DNA of 47,209 bases from Eubacterium minutum ATCC 700079. GTDB lineage: Bacteria > Bacillota > Clostridia > Peptostreptococcales > Anaerovoracaceae. Position 1 is the first letter of the stretch, and each line of letters starts with the position of its first letter. The position numbers and the translations under genes were made by a program. Location: the NCBI GenBank assembly GCA_003433295.1, contig CP016202.1, positions 1,836,732 to 1,883,940 on the forward strand, in the 5' to 3' direction. This document shows positions 16,564 to 23,794 of the stretch, in pieces. Below the pieces are notes generated by a model. The model made no database searches and was not told the origin of the DNA. It saw only the letters and a program-made list of their open reading frames with translations.

Positions 16564-17149
16564 CAGAGCGGATCTTGCGGCGGTGGCGGTAAAACCCGCT
16601 CAATATCCGGAAGAGAATATGCCGGAGATCGCATTTGCCGGCAGGTCAAATGTCGGCAAATCATCTCTGCTGAATCTCCTGACGGGAAGGAAGAAACTCG
16701 CAAGGGTTTCCGGCGCTCCCGGAAAGACGAGAACCATCAACTTCTACAATGCGGACGATAAGTTCAGAATTGTGGATCTGCCGGGCTACGGATATGCGAG
16801 AGTGTCTAAATCCATATCGCAGGACTGGGGTAAAATGGTGGAATCGTATCTTGAAACGAGGAAAAATCTGCTGAAGGTAGTTCAGCTTGTGGATATAAGG
16901 CATGAACCGACCGGGGATGACAGACAGATGTATGAATACCTTAAATATCACGGACTTGACGGTATCGTGGTCGCTACCAAGGCGGACAAACTGTCAGCAA
17001 ATGAAAGAAGAAAAAGCATCTCGCGTATCAGAAAGGTTCTTGATCTGAATGCCGATGATGTGGTGATCCCCGTTTCGGCGCTCAAACGTTCGGGACAGGA
17101 TCTACTGCTTGAAGAGATTGGAAAACTCATAGAACCGGACGTGGAATAG
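16550..17149 (+). CDS. engB: Ribosome biogenesis GTPase YsxC/EngB
   Basis: Essential small GTPase that helps assemble the 50S subunit. The 199 residues contain G1 GRSNVGKSS (31-39), G2 region KTRTINFY, G3 DLPGYGYA, G4 TKAD and G5 VSAL, in the usual TRAFAC order. ATG 16550 is used because AAGGAG sits five bases upstream; the GTG at 16544 overlaps that site. It overlaps lon, matching the common lon-engB arrangement. Confidence 0.96.
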   Translation: MLRIDRADLAAVAVKPAQYPEENMPEIAFAGRSNVGKSSLLNLLTGRKKLARVSGAPGKTRTINFYNADDKFRIVDLPGYGYARVSKSISQDWGKMVESYLETRKNLLKVVQLVDIRHEPTGDDRQMYEYLKYHGLDGIVVATKADKLSANERRKSISRIRKVLDLNADDVVIPVSALKRSGQDLLLEEIGKLIEPDVE

Positions 17150-17172
17150 AACGAATGATCGCGGCCGTGAGC

Positions 17173-17276
17173 ACGCGCAAAGACTTTTTTCCAACGTTAC
17201 GGTGAGCATGCACGGAGCGCTTTTGCCCGCATGGCTCCACGCCGCGAAGGTACGCGCAAACAAAGGCACGCGCAAA
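17173..17276 (+). repeat. Three copies of ACGCGCAAA
   Basis: The nonamer occurs at 17173-17181, 17252-17260 and 17268-17276 in the 208-bp gap before hpt; the last two are spaced 16 bp start to start. They might be a protein-binding site for hpt control. Between them, the sequence shows no ORF. Confidence 0.35.
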
Positions 17277-17357
17277 ATAGTTAGTGACAACAACGGGGTG
17301 TTTGTTGTAAAATTTATTATAATACTATCGTTGTATTATTATCTTTGGGAGGACAAA

Positions 17358-17900
17358 GTGGCTGATAAGGACGTAATAGGTAAGATCCTTTATACCGACA
17401 AGGAAATTCAGAAGAAAGCGAAAGAACTCGGGAAACAGATAACCAAGGACTACCGGGGAGAGGAACTCATACTTCTCGGAACGCTGAAAGGCGCAATACT
17501 CTGGATGAGTGAGCTGATGAAAAATATAGCTTTGGACGTAAAAATTGACTTCATATCGGCGTCGAGCTACGGCTCGGGAACCACAAGCTCGGGTATTGTG
17601 AAGATAAAGAAAGACATAAGCATGGACATATACAATAAACATGTCTTGATAGTCGAAGATATAGTGGACACAGGGACGACGCTTAAATTTTTAAAGGACT
17701 ATCTTGAGGACAGAAATCCGAAGTCCGTTAAAGTCTGCACCATGCTCGACAAACCTTCACGCAGGAAAAACGATATTGTGGCAGAGTACACGGGCTTTAG
17801 CGTTGAGGATTTGTTCGTCATCGGCTACGGACTGGATTACGATCAGAAATACAGAAATCTGCCGTACATAAGCTACCTTGAATCCGAGGATATAACATAA
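17358..17900 (+). CDS. hpt: Hypoxanthine phosphoribosyltransferase
   Basis: Salvages hypoxanthine and guanine with PRPP to IMP and GMP. The 180-residue product has the PRPP-binding signature VLIVEDIVDTGTT (about residues 96-108), the flexible-loop SSYGSGTTSSG and the C-terminal FVIGYGLDYDQKYRNLPYI typical of HPRTs. The frame is open much further upstream, but GTG 17358 has GGGAGG seven bases before it and matches the family N-terminus. An AT-rich promoter-like region with TATAAT is centred near 17319. Confidence 0.95.
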   Translation: MADKDVIGKILYTDKEIQKKAKELGKQITKDYRGEELILLGTLKGAILWMSELMKNIALDVKIDFISASSYGSGTTSSGIVKIKKDISMDIYNKHVLIVEDIVDTGTTLKFLKDYLEDRNPKSVKVCTMLDKPSRRKNDIVAEYTGFSVEDLFVIGYGLDYDQKYRNLPYISYLESEDIT

Positions 17901-18027
17901 CGATCGCTTGCGTGTGTAATAATGTCTGCGGCGGAGATCGTTTCCGCCTGCGGCGGCATAGCGGTGGCATGCCGGTATATATTTTAAAATCGAAATAAAA
18001 AGAAATGAAAAAGAGAGGTAAATTATT
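17901..18027. other. Intergenic hairpins between hpt and pduL
   Basis: GGCGGA/TCCGCC (within about 17931-17949) and GGCAT/ATGCC (about 17955-17974) can each form stems, without a T run. They could stabilise the hpt 3' end. AAAGAGAGGT before the pduL ATG is its ribosome site. Confidence 0.35.
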
Positions 18028-18603
18028 ATGGGTTACAAATTGGAAATCAACGCTTCGAACAAACACATACATCTTGATCAGGATGATCTGGACAAGCTTT
18101 TCGGAAAGGGTTATGAACTTACGTTCAAGAAAGCTCTGAAACAGCCGGGACAGTTTGCTTCGGAAGAAAAAGTTCAGGTCATAGGTCCGAAAGGGTCGTT
18201 CCCCGGAATCAGAGTGCTCGGACCGTTGCGTAAAGATACACAATTGGAACTTGCACTGACGGATTGTCGCCAGATTGGAATAGATGCGCCTATAAGAGAG
18301 TCGGGCAACGTGAAGGGAACGCCGGGCTGCAGGCTTGTGGGACCTAAAGGCGAGGTGGAACTTGAGTACGGAGTGATAGTTGCGAAAAGGCATGCTCACT
18401 TTTCACCGGAAGATGCGAAAGAAGCGGGAGTCGAGAACGGTCAGATCGTGAAGATTAAAATTGAATCTGAAGAGAGAACAACGATTTACGACGATGTGGT
18501 ATGTCGCGTTTCTGACTCGTGCGCAACCGAGGTTCATGTTGATACCGATGAAGCCAATGCTGCCGCAATGGGCGGCGGCGCGGTCTGCGAAATTGTTGAA
18601 TGA
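18028..18603 (+). CDS. pduL: Phosphate propanoyltransferase (PduL-type phosphotransacylase)
   Basis: Interconverts acyl-CoA and acyl phosphate, feeding acetate or propionate kinase for ATP. The 191-residue product has the two PduL barrels with their zinc-binding histidine pairs: NKHIHLDQDDL near the N-terminus and AKRHAHFSPEDA in the second half. VRVLGP-type and GVENGQIVKI stretches are also familiar. It lacks an N-terminal extension that would target it to a microcompartment, and no shell proteins are in the window. It therefore probably serves as the general phosphotransacetylase in place of Pta. Confidence 0.93.
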   Translation: MGYKLEINASNKHIHLDQDDLDKLFGKGYELTFKKALKQPGQFASEEKVQVIGPKGSFPGIRVLGPLRKDTQLELALTDCRQIGIDAPIRESGNVKGTPGCRLVGPKGEVELEYGVIVAKRHAHFSPEDAKEAGVENGQIVKIKIESEERTTIYDDVVCRVSDSCATEVHVDTDEANAAAMGGGAVCEIVE

Positions 18604-18625
18604 CGGTTTGATTACACCGGGTGAC

Positions 18626-18656
18626 AAAGGGGATAGGCAGTTTGCATATCCCCTTT
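18626..18656 (+). terminator. Hairpin after pduL
   Basis: AAAGGGGATA (18626-18635) is perfectly complementary to TATCCCCTTT (18647-18656), loop of 11. The T run is short (part of the stem), so it may act in both directions. A second perfect hairpin TGCGCTC/GAGCGCA follows at 18666-18682. Confidence 0.6.
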
Positions 18657-18690
18657 GATTGATGATGCGCTCGGCGAGCGCACATTCTAA

Positions 18691-18768
18691 CGGGCGAACC
18701 GCATATACCGTTTGCTTGTCGCGGCGGTCAGAATGCACGCCGCATTCACCTGCGGCGGCAGTCGCCCG
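18691..18768 (+). other. GC-rich multi-stem element between pduL and PHP gene
   Basis: CGGGCGA (18691-18697) pairs with TCGCCCG (18762-18768). Inside, CGGCG/CGCCG and GCCGC/GCGGC stems can form. GGTCA/TGACC follows close by. No ORF is present. Might be a small structured RNA or transcript end. Confidence 0.35.
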
Positions 18769-18848
18769 GGAGTGGTCAGGCTGACCTTGAGTCTGCGGAT
18801 ATGCGTTTGGACGAATTTTAGCCGATATTAGCCGATAGGGGAACACAT

Positions 18849-19637
18849 ATGAAAATGGATCTTCACATACACTCTACATGTTCGGACGGAGCATTGTCGC
18901 CCGTGGAACTTGTTAAGAAGTTTCATAACGATGAATACAGCATCATAGCCATAACCGATCATGATACGGTGGATGGAGTTTCAGCCGCACAGATTGCGGG
19001 TGAAGCACTTGAAATACAAGTGATTTCGGGAATAGAACTGGGTACGATATTTGATGACGAAATCAGGCTGCATATCCTCGGATATTACATAGACACGGAG
19101 AACAAAGAACTCGGGGAAGCGATCGAAGCTCTGAAAAAGGCCAGAAAAGAGAGAAACGAAGCGATCTTAAGTATACTGAACCGGGACGGATACGATATAT
19201 CGGAAAATGATCTTAAGGTCTTTACCGGTCAGAAGTATATAGGAAAGCCGCATTTTGCTTTGGCGCTTAAGAACAGGGGATATATATCCGACTTGAAAGA
19301 GGCGTTTGCCGAGGGGCGGTTTCTGGAGACGCCGGAGATGAAGAAGATTGACAGGATATACATAGATACGGTTTCGGCGATGAAAATTATAAGTGGAGCC
19401 GGAGGAATCCCCGTTCTGGCTCATCCCATGAAAATAAGAGGTTTGGGTGAAAAGGGGAGCGAAGAGTTTTTCGGGAACCTTGACCTGTTGCTTGGAAAAT
19501 TGAAAAAGGCGGGTCTCAAGGGACTGGAATGTTTTCATCCGTCCGCGGACAGAGAGCAGAGCCTGCGCATGGTAAAACTTGCCGACAAGTATCACCTTCA
19601 CATAACGCACGGCTCGGATTATCACGGAATCACATAA
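18849..19637 (+). CDS. PHP-domain phosphatase (YciV/RNase AM-like)
   Basis: The 262-residue protein starts MKMDLHIHSTCSDGALSPVE, the first metal motif. It continues with AITDHDTVDG, VISGIELGT, HILGYYID, PHFALAL, PVLAHPMK and HGSDYHG at the C-terminus. This set and spacing match the YciV (TrpH) group of PHP enzymes, which remove nucleotides from 3',5'-bisphosphates and trim 5' ends of RNA. It sits upstream of glpP and of a beta-CASP hydrolase, a loosely RNA-related neighbourhood. ATG 18849 follows AGGGGA. Confidence 0.88.
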   Translation: MKMDLHIHSTCSDGALSPVELVKKFHNDEYSIIAITDHDTVDGVSAAQIAGEALEIQVISGIELGTIFDDEIRLHILGYYIDTENKELGEAIEALKKARKERNEAILSILNRDGYDISENDLKVFTGQKYIGKPHFALALKNRGYISDLKEAFAEGRFLETPEMKKIDRIYIDTVSAMKIISGAGGIPVLAHPMKIRGLGEKGSEEFFGNLDLLLGKLKKAGLKGLECFHPSADREQSLRMVKLADKYHLHITHGSDYHGIT

Positions 19638-19703
19638 ATCCGGTTCACTACGGAATTGAGCGGGGAAATATTGCGAAGTTTCAATGTCGGGGGAGAAAAG
19701 AAA

Positions 19704-20264
19704 ATGGCAGAGATAAATTTCATTAAAAATAAGATTGCGGCGGCAATAAGAACGGAGAAAGATTTCAGCGCGGCGCTGAGGTCGCAGGTTGACATGATTT
19801 TTTTGCTCCATTCGAACATAATGACTCTTAATGCGAGCATACGGGAAATCCGCGGCGCTGAGAAAAAATCGTTTGTCCATGTGGACTTTGCCGAGGGCAT
19901 CGGAAGAGACAGGGCAGGCCTTGAGTTTCTGAAAAAAATGGGTGTGGACGGCATATGCACCACGAGGACGAGTCTTGTAAAGATGGCAAAGGACATAGGA
20001 CTTTATACGGTTCAGCGCTTTTTTATGATAGATTCTCACTCGGTCGGGACGTCAATAGATTCCATAAAGTTTTCAAAACCCGATATAGTTGAGATAATGC
20101 CGGCCATAGTTACGAAGAAAATAAGAGAATTTTCCTCGCTGGTCGATGTTCCCGTGATAGCGGGAGGTCTTATAGAGAATGAAGAGGAAATACGTGATGC
20201 TCTGGAGGCCGGAGCGAGTGTGGTTTCTACCGGCGAGACCGCGCTCTGGTCTCTCAGAATATAA
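19704..20264 (+). CDS. glpP: Glycerol-3-phosphate responsive antiterminator (GlpP)
   Basis: RNA-binding antiterminator that, with glycerol-3-phosphate, allows read-through in glp leaders of Firmicutes. The 186-residue TIM-barrel protein has FLLHSNIMTL, FVHVDFAEGIGRD, VDGICTTRTSL, QRFFMIDSHSV, PDIVEIMPAI and VPVIAGGLI, followed by GASVVSTGETALWSL. All are GlpP hallmarks. GGGGGAG lies eight bases before ATG 19704; an ATG further upstream lacks a ribosome site. No glp genes are in the window, so its targets lie elsewhere. Confidence 0.92.
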   Translation: MAEINFIKNKIAAAIRTEKDFSAALRSQVDMIFLLHSNIMTLNASIREIRGAEKKSFVHVDFAEGIGRDRAGLEFLKKMGVDGICTTRTSLVKMAKDIGLYTVQRFFMIDSHSVGTSIDSIKFSKPDIVEIMPAIVTKKIREFSSLVDVPVIAGGLIENEEEIRDALEAGASVVSTGETALWSLRI

Positions 20265-20310
20265 AACCCGTTGTTGAGATCAAACAGCTTTTTAAGGAGG
20301 GATTTCACGG

Positions 20311-21984
20311 ATGAAGATCATGTTTTGCGGAGCATCGTCGGGGGTTACGGGCTCATGCCATCTGCTCAAGACGGAAAAACACAATTTGCTGATGGACTGC
20401 GGACAGTTCCAAGGGGGCAAGGCACAGGAGATTTTAAATTACGAGCCTTTTCCTTTTGAACCTGCGGAAGTTGAGGCGATGATATTGTCGCATGCGCATA
20501 TAGATCACTGCGGAAGAATACCGTTGCTCGTGAAGAGAGGTTTCCGCGGGAAAATATACTGTACCGACGCTACGGCAGACCTGCTTGAGGTAATGCTGCT
20601 GGACAGCGCCCACATCCACGAGATGGATGCGGAGTGGCAGAGCAAGAGAAACATGCGTGCGGGGAAACCCGCCGTAGAACCGCTTTATACTACGGCCGAC
20701 GCGCAGGAATCACTTAAGTATGTAGCGCCTATCCTTTACGACCAGCAGATTCAGATCAACGAGGACATGAAAATAGTTTTCAACGATGCGGGACATATTT
20801 TGGGTTCCGCGATTACCGAGATCTGGGTCAGAGAAGGGGAAAAAGAAAGTAAAGTCGTTTTCTCGGGTGACCTGGGAATGGAGAACAGAGCAATTTTACG
20901 AGACCCGACCATCATTAAAAAGGCGGATTGCGTGATTATGGAGACTACGTACGGGAACAGGGTTCACGGGAAGAACTCGACCGGTATCAGCCAACTGATA
21001 GAGATCGTTCTGAAGACGATAAAAAGAGGCGGAACCGTTGTGATTCCATCGTTTGCGGTAGGCAGAACGCAGGAACTGATCTTTGAATTCAATCGCTTTT
21101 ATGAGAAATCGAGTCCGGATTACAAGAAAGAATTGGACGGTGTGGAAGTGATAGTGGACAGTCCGATGGCCACCAATGCCACCGAGGTGTTCAGAAAAAA
21201 TGCGCAGGTGTTCGATGAAGAAACCAAAGAATACATAATGCGCGGAGATAACCCGCTCGATTTCAAGAACCTCAGATTCACCAGAAGCACAGAGGAATCT
21301 CAGGCTCTGAATATGGACAAAAGGCCGAAAGTCATAATATCGGCGAGCGGAATGTGTGAAGCCGGAAGGATAAGGCACCACCTGAAACATAACCTTTGGG
21401 ATGCGAGAAATAGCATAGTGTTCGTGGGATACCAGGCGCAGGGAACGCTTGGCAGGAGTATTCTTGAGGGCAAAAAAGACGTGACACTTTTCGGTGAAGA
21501 AGTTCACATCAATGCGCAGATATATAATCTGGAAGGGTTTTCCGGACATGCGGATCGAAACGGACTTTTCAGCTGGGTTTCAGGGTTCAGACAGAAACCC
21601 GGGCAGATATTTCTCGTACATGGTGAGGAGGATTCAAAGAAAGATTTTGCAAAACTCCTTAATGATGAACTCGGATATGATCCGATAGTCGTTTTGGGCA
21701 ATTCGGAGTTCGAGATCGAGCAGGGAGACGTTTCGATAGTCAATCTGGAAGAAGCGACCACGTTAGGTGCGGATGACGAAGATGTTCAAAAGGTAAGGAA
21801 CAAGATTTCCGATATAGGCGATGAACTCCAGAGTATCCTGTACAATGCCCGACTCTCGATGGGCGATACGATAGCGAAGGAAAAACTTGTGCAGATAAAC
21901 AATGTAGTTCAGGAACTCGAAAAAGCAACGATAAACCTTGGAACCGCCGTTAACATAAGAGATGAGGAAATGCCTGCAGAGTAA
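20311..21984 (+). CDS. MBL-fold beta-CASP RNA metallo-hydrolase
   Basis: The 557-residue protein has a metallo-beta-lactamase core with HAHIDH near residue 61-66, DAGHILGS, SGDLG and METTYG. A beta-CASP insertion follows: SFAVGRTQEL, DSPMA, then ISASGMCEAGRIRHHL, GYQAQGTLGR, FSGHAD and LVHGEE. These are the features of bacterial and archaeal CPSF73/YSH1-like ribonucleases, related to but distinct from RNase J. A coiled, acidic C-terminal extension of about 70 residues (after SIVNLEEATT) follows. The start has AAGGAGG upstream. It probably processes or degrades RNA; the target is unknown. Confidence 0.9.
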   Translation: MKIMFCGASSGVTGSCHLLKTEKHNLLMDCGQFQGGKAQEILNYEPFPFEPAEVEAMILSHAHIDHCGRIPLLVKRGFRGKIYCTDATADLLEVMLLDSAHIHEMDAEWQSKRNMRAGKPAVEPLYTTADAQESLKYVAPILYDQQIQINEDMKIVFNDAGHILGSAITEIWVREGEKESKVVFSGDLGMENRAILRDPTIIKKADCVIMETTYGNRVHGKNSTGISQLIEIVLKTIKRGGTVVIPSFAVGRTQELIFEFNRFYEKSSPDYKKELDGVEVIVDSPMATNATEVFRKNAQVFDEETKEYIMRGDNPLDFKNLRFTRSTEESQALNMDKRPKVIISASGMCEAGRIRHHLKHNLWDARNSIVFVGYQAQGTLGRSILEGKKDVTLFGEEVHINAQIYNLEGFSGHADRNGLFSWVSGFRQKPGQIFLVHGEEDSKKDFAKLLNDELGYDPIVVLGNSEFEIEQGDVSIVNLEEATTLGADDEDVQKVRNKISDIGDELQSILYNARLSMGDTIAKEKLVQINNVVQELEKATINLGTAVNIRDEEMPAE

Positions 21985-22020
21985 GAATTTCCATATCGGA
22001 GGAAAGAGAGGAATCGACAT

Positions 22021-22929
22021 TTGACGTGTAATACAGATCATAGGAAGAACGTGACGCGGGGCAGACTCATATTGCTTATGAGTCTGCTTGCGGCATTTTG
22101 GGGTATGTCATTTTTCGGTTCGAATGTAGCACTTAAATACATGAACACATTTCAGATTCTATCCGTGAGATGGACCATATCCATGTTCATATTTATATTC
22201 CTGATTGTAACGGGAAAGGTGAAATTACGTATAGACGAAAATTTGCCGTGGCTGCTTGCGACGGGGATACTTCAACCCTGCCTCTATTCCATCTGTGAAA
22301 CGGAGGGGGTGCGTCTGACGTCCACGTCGGAAACTTCTATCTTTATCGCTGCGATCCCCGGAACCGTTCTGCTGACAGGCATTTTGTTTTTTAAGAAAAA
22401 GAGCAATTACAGAATAACGCTCGGAATAATACTTGCGTTTGCAGGAGTGGTGGTTTGCACGGCTTTTGCGCCCGGATTCAGAATAGGGGCAAAGGTGACA
22501 GGATATCCGGTGCTGATTGCGGCGGTGCTCTGCGGCGCATTCTACGCGCACTTTTCAGGAAAGGCGGGTGAAAAGTACGGTACACTTGAGGTTACCGCGG
22601 CGATTTCCATATCGGGAGGTATATTTTTTAACATAATCTCGCTGGTGACAGGCAACGGATTCACAGGTTTTTCCGAATGTCTGAAGCACAGAGAAGCATT
22701 GCTTGCGGTTCTGTTCCTGGGCGTGTTCTGCTCGTGCATATGCTATCTCATTTTTAATTATGTGCTGGCAAACATGAATACGGCTGTGGCATCCAATATC
22801 TCCGCAAGTTCAGCGACGGCAATAGGAGTTATGTCGGGTGTGCTGCTTGCGGGAGATCCCGGCGGCTGGTTCACGGTCGTGGGACTTGCACTTACGATTT
22901 CTGGGCTATGGCTGTCGGGCAGCCGATGA
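22021..22929 (+). CDS. EamA/DMT family transporter
   Basis: The 302-residue product has ten predicted membrane helices in two EamA repeats. The first opens LLMSLLAAFWGMSFFGSNVALKY, followed by FQILSVRWTISM. A typical mid-protein LAFAGVVVCT leads into the second repeat (YPVLIAAVLCGAFYAHFSGKAGEKYG), which ends VVGLALTISGLWLSG. Drug/metabolite transporters of this type export amino acids, purines or similar metabolites. Start is taken as TTG 22021 with GAGAGGA upstream; a later GTG is possible. It is followed at some distance by the nuclease and nitrogenase-like genes. Confidence 0.88.
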   Translation: MTCNTDHRKNVTRGRLILLMSLLAAFWGMSFFGSNVALKYMNTFQILSVRWTISMFIFIFLIVTGKVKLRIDENLPWLLATGILQPCLYSICETEGVRLTSTSETSIFIAAIPGTVLLTGILFFKKKSNYRITLGIILAFAGVVVCTAFAPGFRIGAKVTGYPVLIAAVLCGAFYAHFSGKAGEKYGTLEVTAAISISGGIFFNIISLVTGNGFTGFSECLKHREALLAVLFLGVFCSCICYLIFNYVLANMNTAVASNISASSATAIGVMSGVLLAGDPGGWFTVVGLALTISGLWLSGSR

Positions 22930-23065
22930 AAGACGCTACGGCCGAAGTTTCGGAACGGTGCCATGGATGCGCAAGCCGAGACGCCGTGATGCGGTGGGTC
23001 GCGGTGCTATGATGCGGTAAGTCGGGGCACGGGGACGAGTTTTTACCGGTAAGGAGAAACAAAAT

Positions 23066-23794
23066 ATGGTATCAGGGAGCAGAAAACACAGAAAAAGAAA
23101 AAGTAACGCGAAAAAGTCCATGTTTCTTCTGGTGGTGATGATATCACTGCTGTCTTACGGGATACATAATTTTGTTGTGGAAAAAAACGATGCGCCGACC
23201 TCAAGCGAGATTCCGGAATGGAGCGGAGAAGCTTATGTCAGTGTGAACGGCGGCAAACCGGATTTTAAAGAAAAAGAACTTTCGACGGCAAGATACGAAA
23301 GGCATGAGCCTCTGGATGAGCAGGGACGCGCCACGGGCGGTACGGCATGTCTGGATAAGGCGGGCATGGCAAAAGGACAGAGAGATTATATAGGAATGAT
23401 ACGTCCCACCGGCTGGCACTATTACAAATATAATTTTATCAAGGGAAGACTGCTCTATAACAGGTGTCATTTGATAGGGTGGCAGTTTACGGGCAGCACG
23501 GCGGACAGAAAAAACCTCGTGACCGGAACCAGATACATGAATGTAAAGGGTATGCTACCGTGGGAAAACAGACTTGCGGACTATCTGAGAAAGACGGAAA
23601 AGCATGTGATGTACAGAGTTACCCCTATATATAAAGGTAAAGAGGCGCTGTGCAGAGGCGTGAAAATGGAAGCGATGTCGGTGGAGGACAAGGGGAAGAG
23701 CCTTTCTTTCAACGTGTACTGCCATAACGTGCAGCCAGGCGTAAAGATAGATTATGCCACGGGCGAAAGCGAGGAAGAGGGGGATCGGAAATGA
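23066..23794 (+). CDS. Membrane-anchored DNA/RNA non-specific endonuclease (EndA-like)
   Basis: The 242-residue protein has a basic N-terminus (SRKHRKRKSNAKKS) and one membrane segment (MFLLVVMISLLSYGIHNFVV, about residues 19-38), so the rest faces outward. The nuclease core has YNRCHLIGWQFTG (residues 131-143), a variant of the DRGH motif with His135 as the likely general base. NLVTGTRYMNVKGMLPWEN supplies the metal-binding Asn. This is the pattern of EndA/NUC-type beta-beta-alpha-metal nucleases used in DNA uptake or scavenging. Its stop overlaps the next start (ATGA), so it is translationally coupled to a nitrogenase-like gene, an unexpected pairing. AAGGAG precedes the ATG. Confidence 0.85.
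   Translation: MVSGSRKHRKRKSNAKKSMFLLVVMISLLSYGIHNFVVEKNDAPTSSEIPEWSGEAYVSVNGGKPDFKEKELSTARYERHEPLDEQGRATGGTACLDKAGMAKGQRDYIGMIRPTGWHYYKYNFIKGRLLYNRCHLIGWQFTGSTADRKNLVTGTRYMNVKGMLPWENRLADYLRKTEKHVMYRVTPIYKGKEALCRGVKMEAMSVEDKGKSLSFNVYCHNVQPGVKIDYATGESEEEGDRK

Noticed and set aside
18028-18603. Part of a bacterial microcompartment locus
   Set aside because: PduL has no targeting extension and no shell or signature enzyme genes are nearby.
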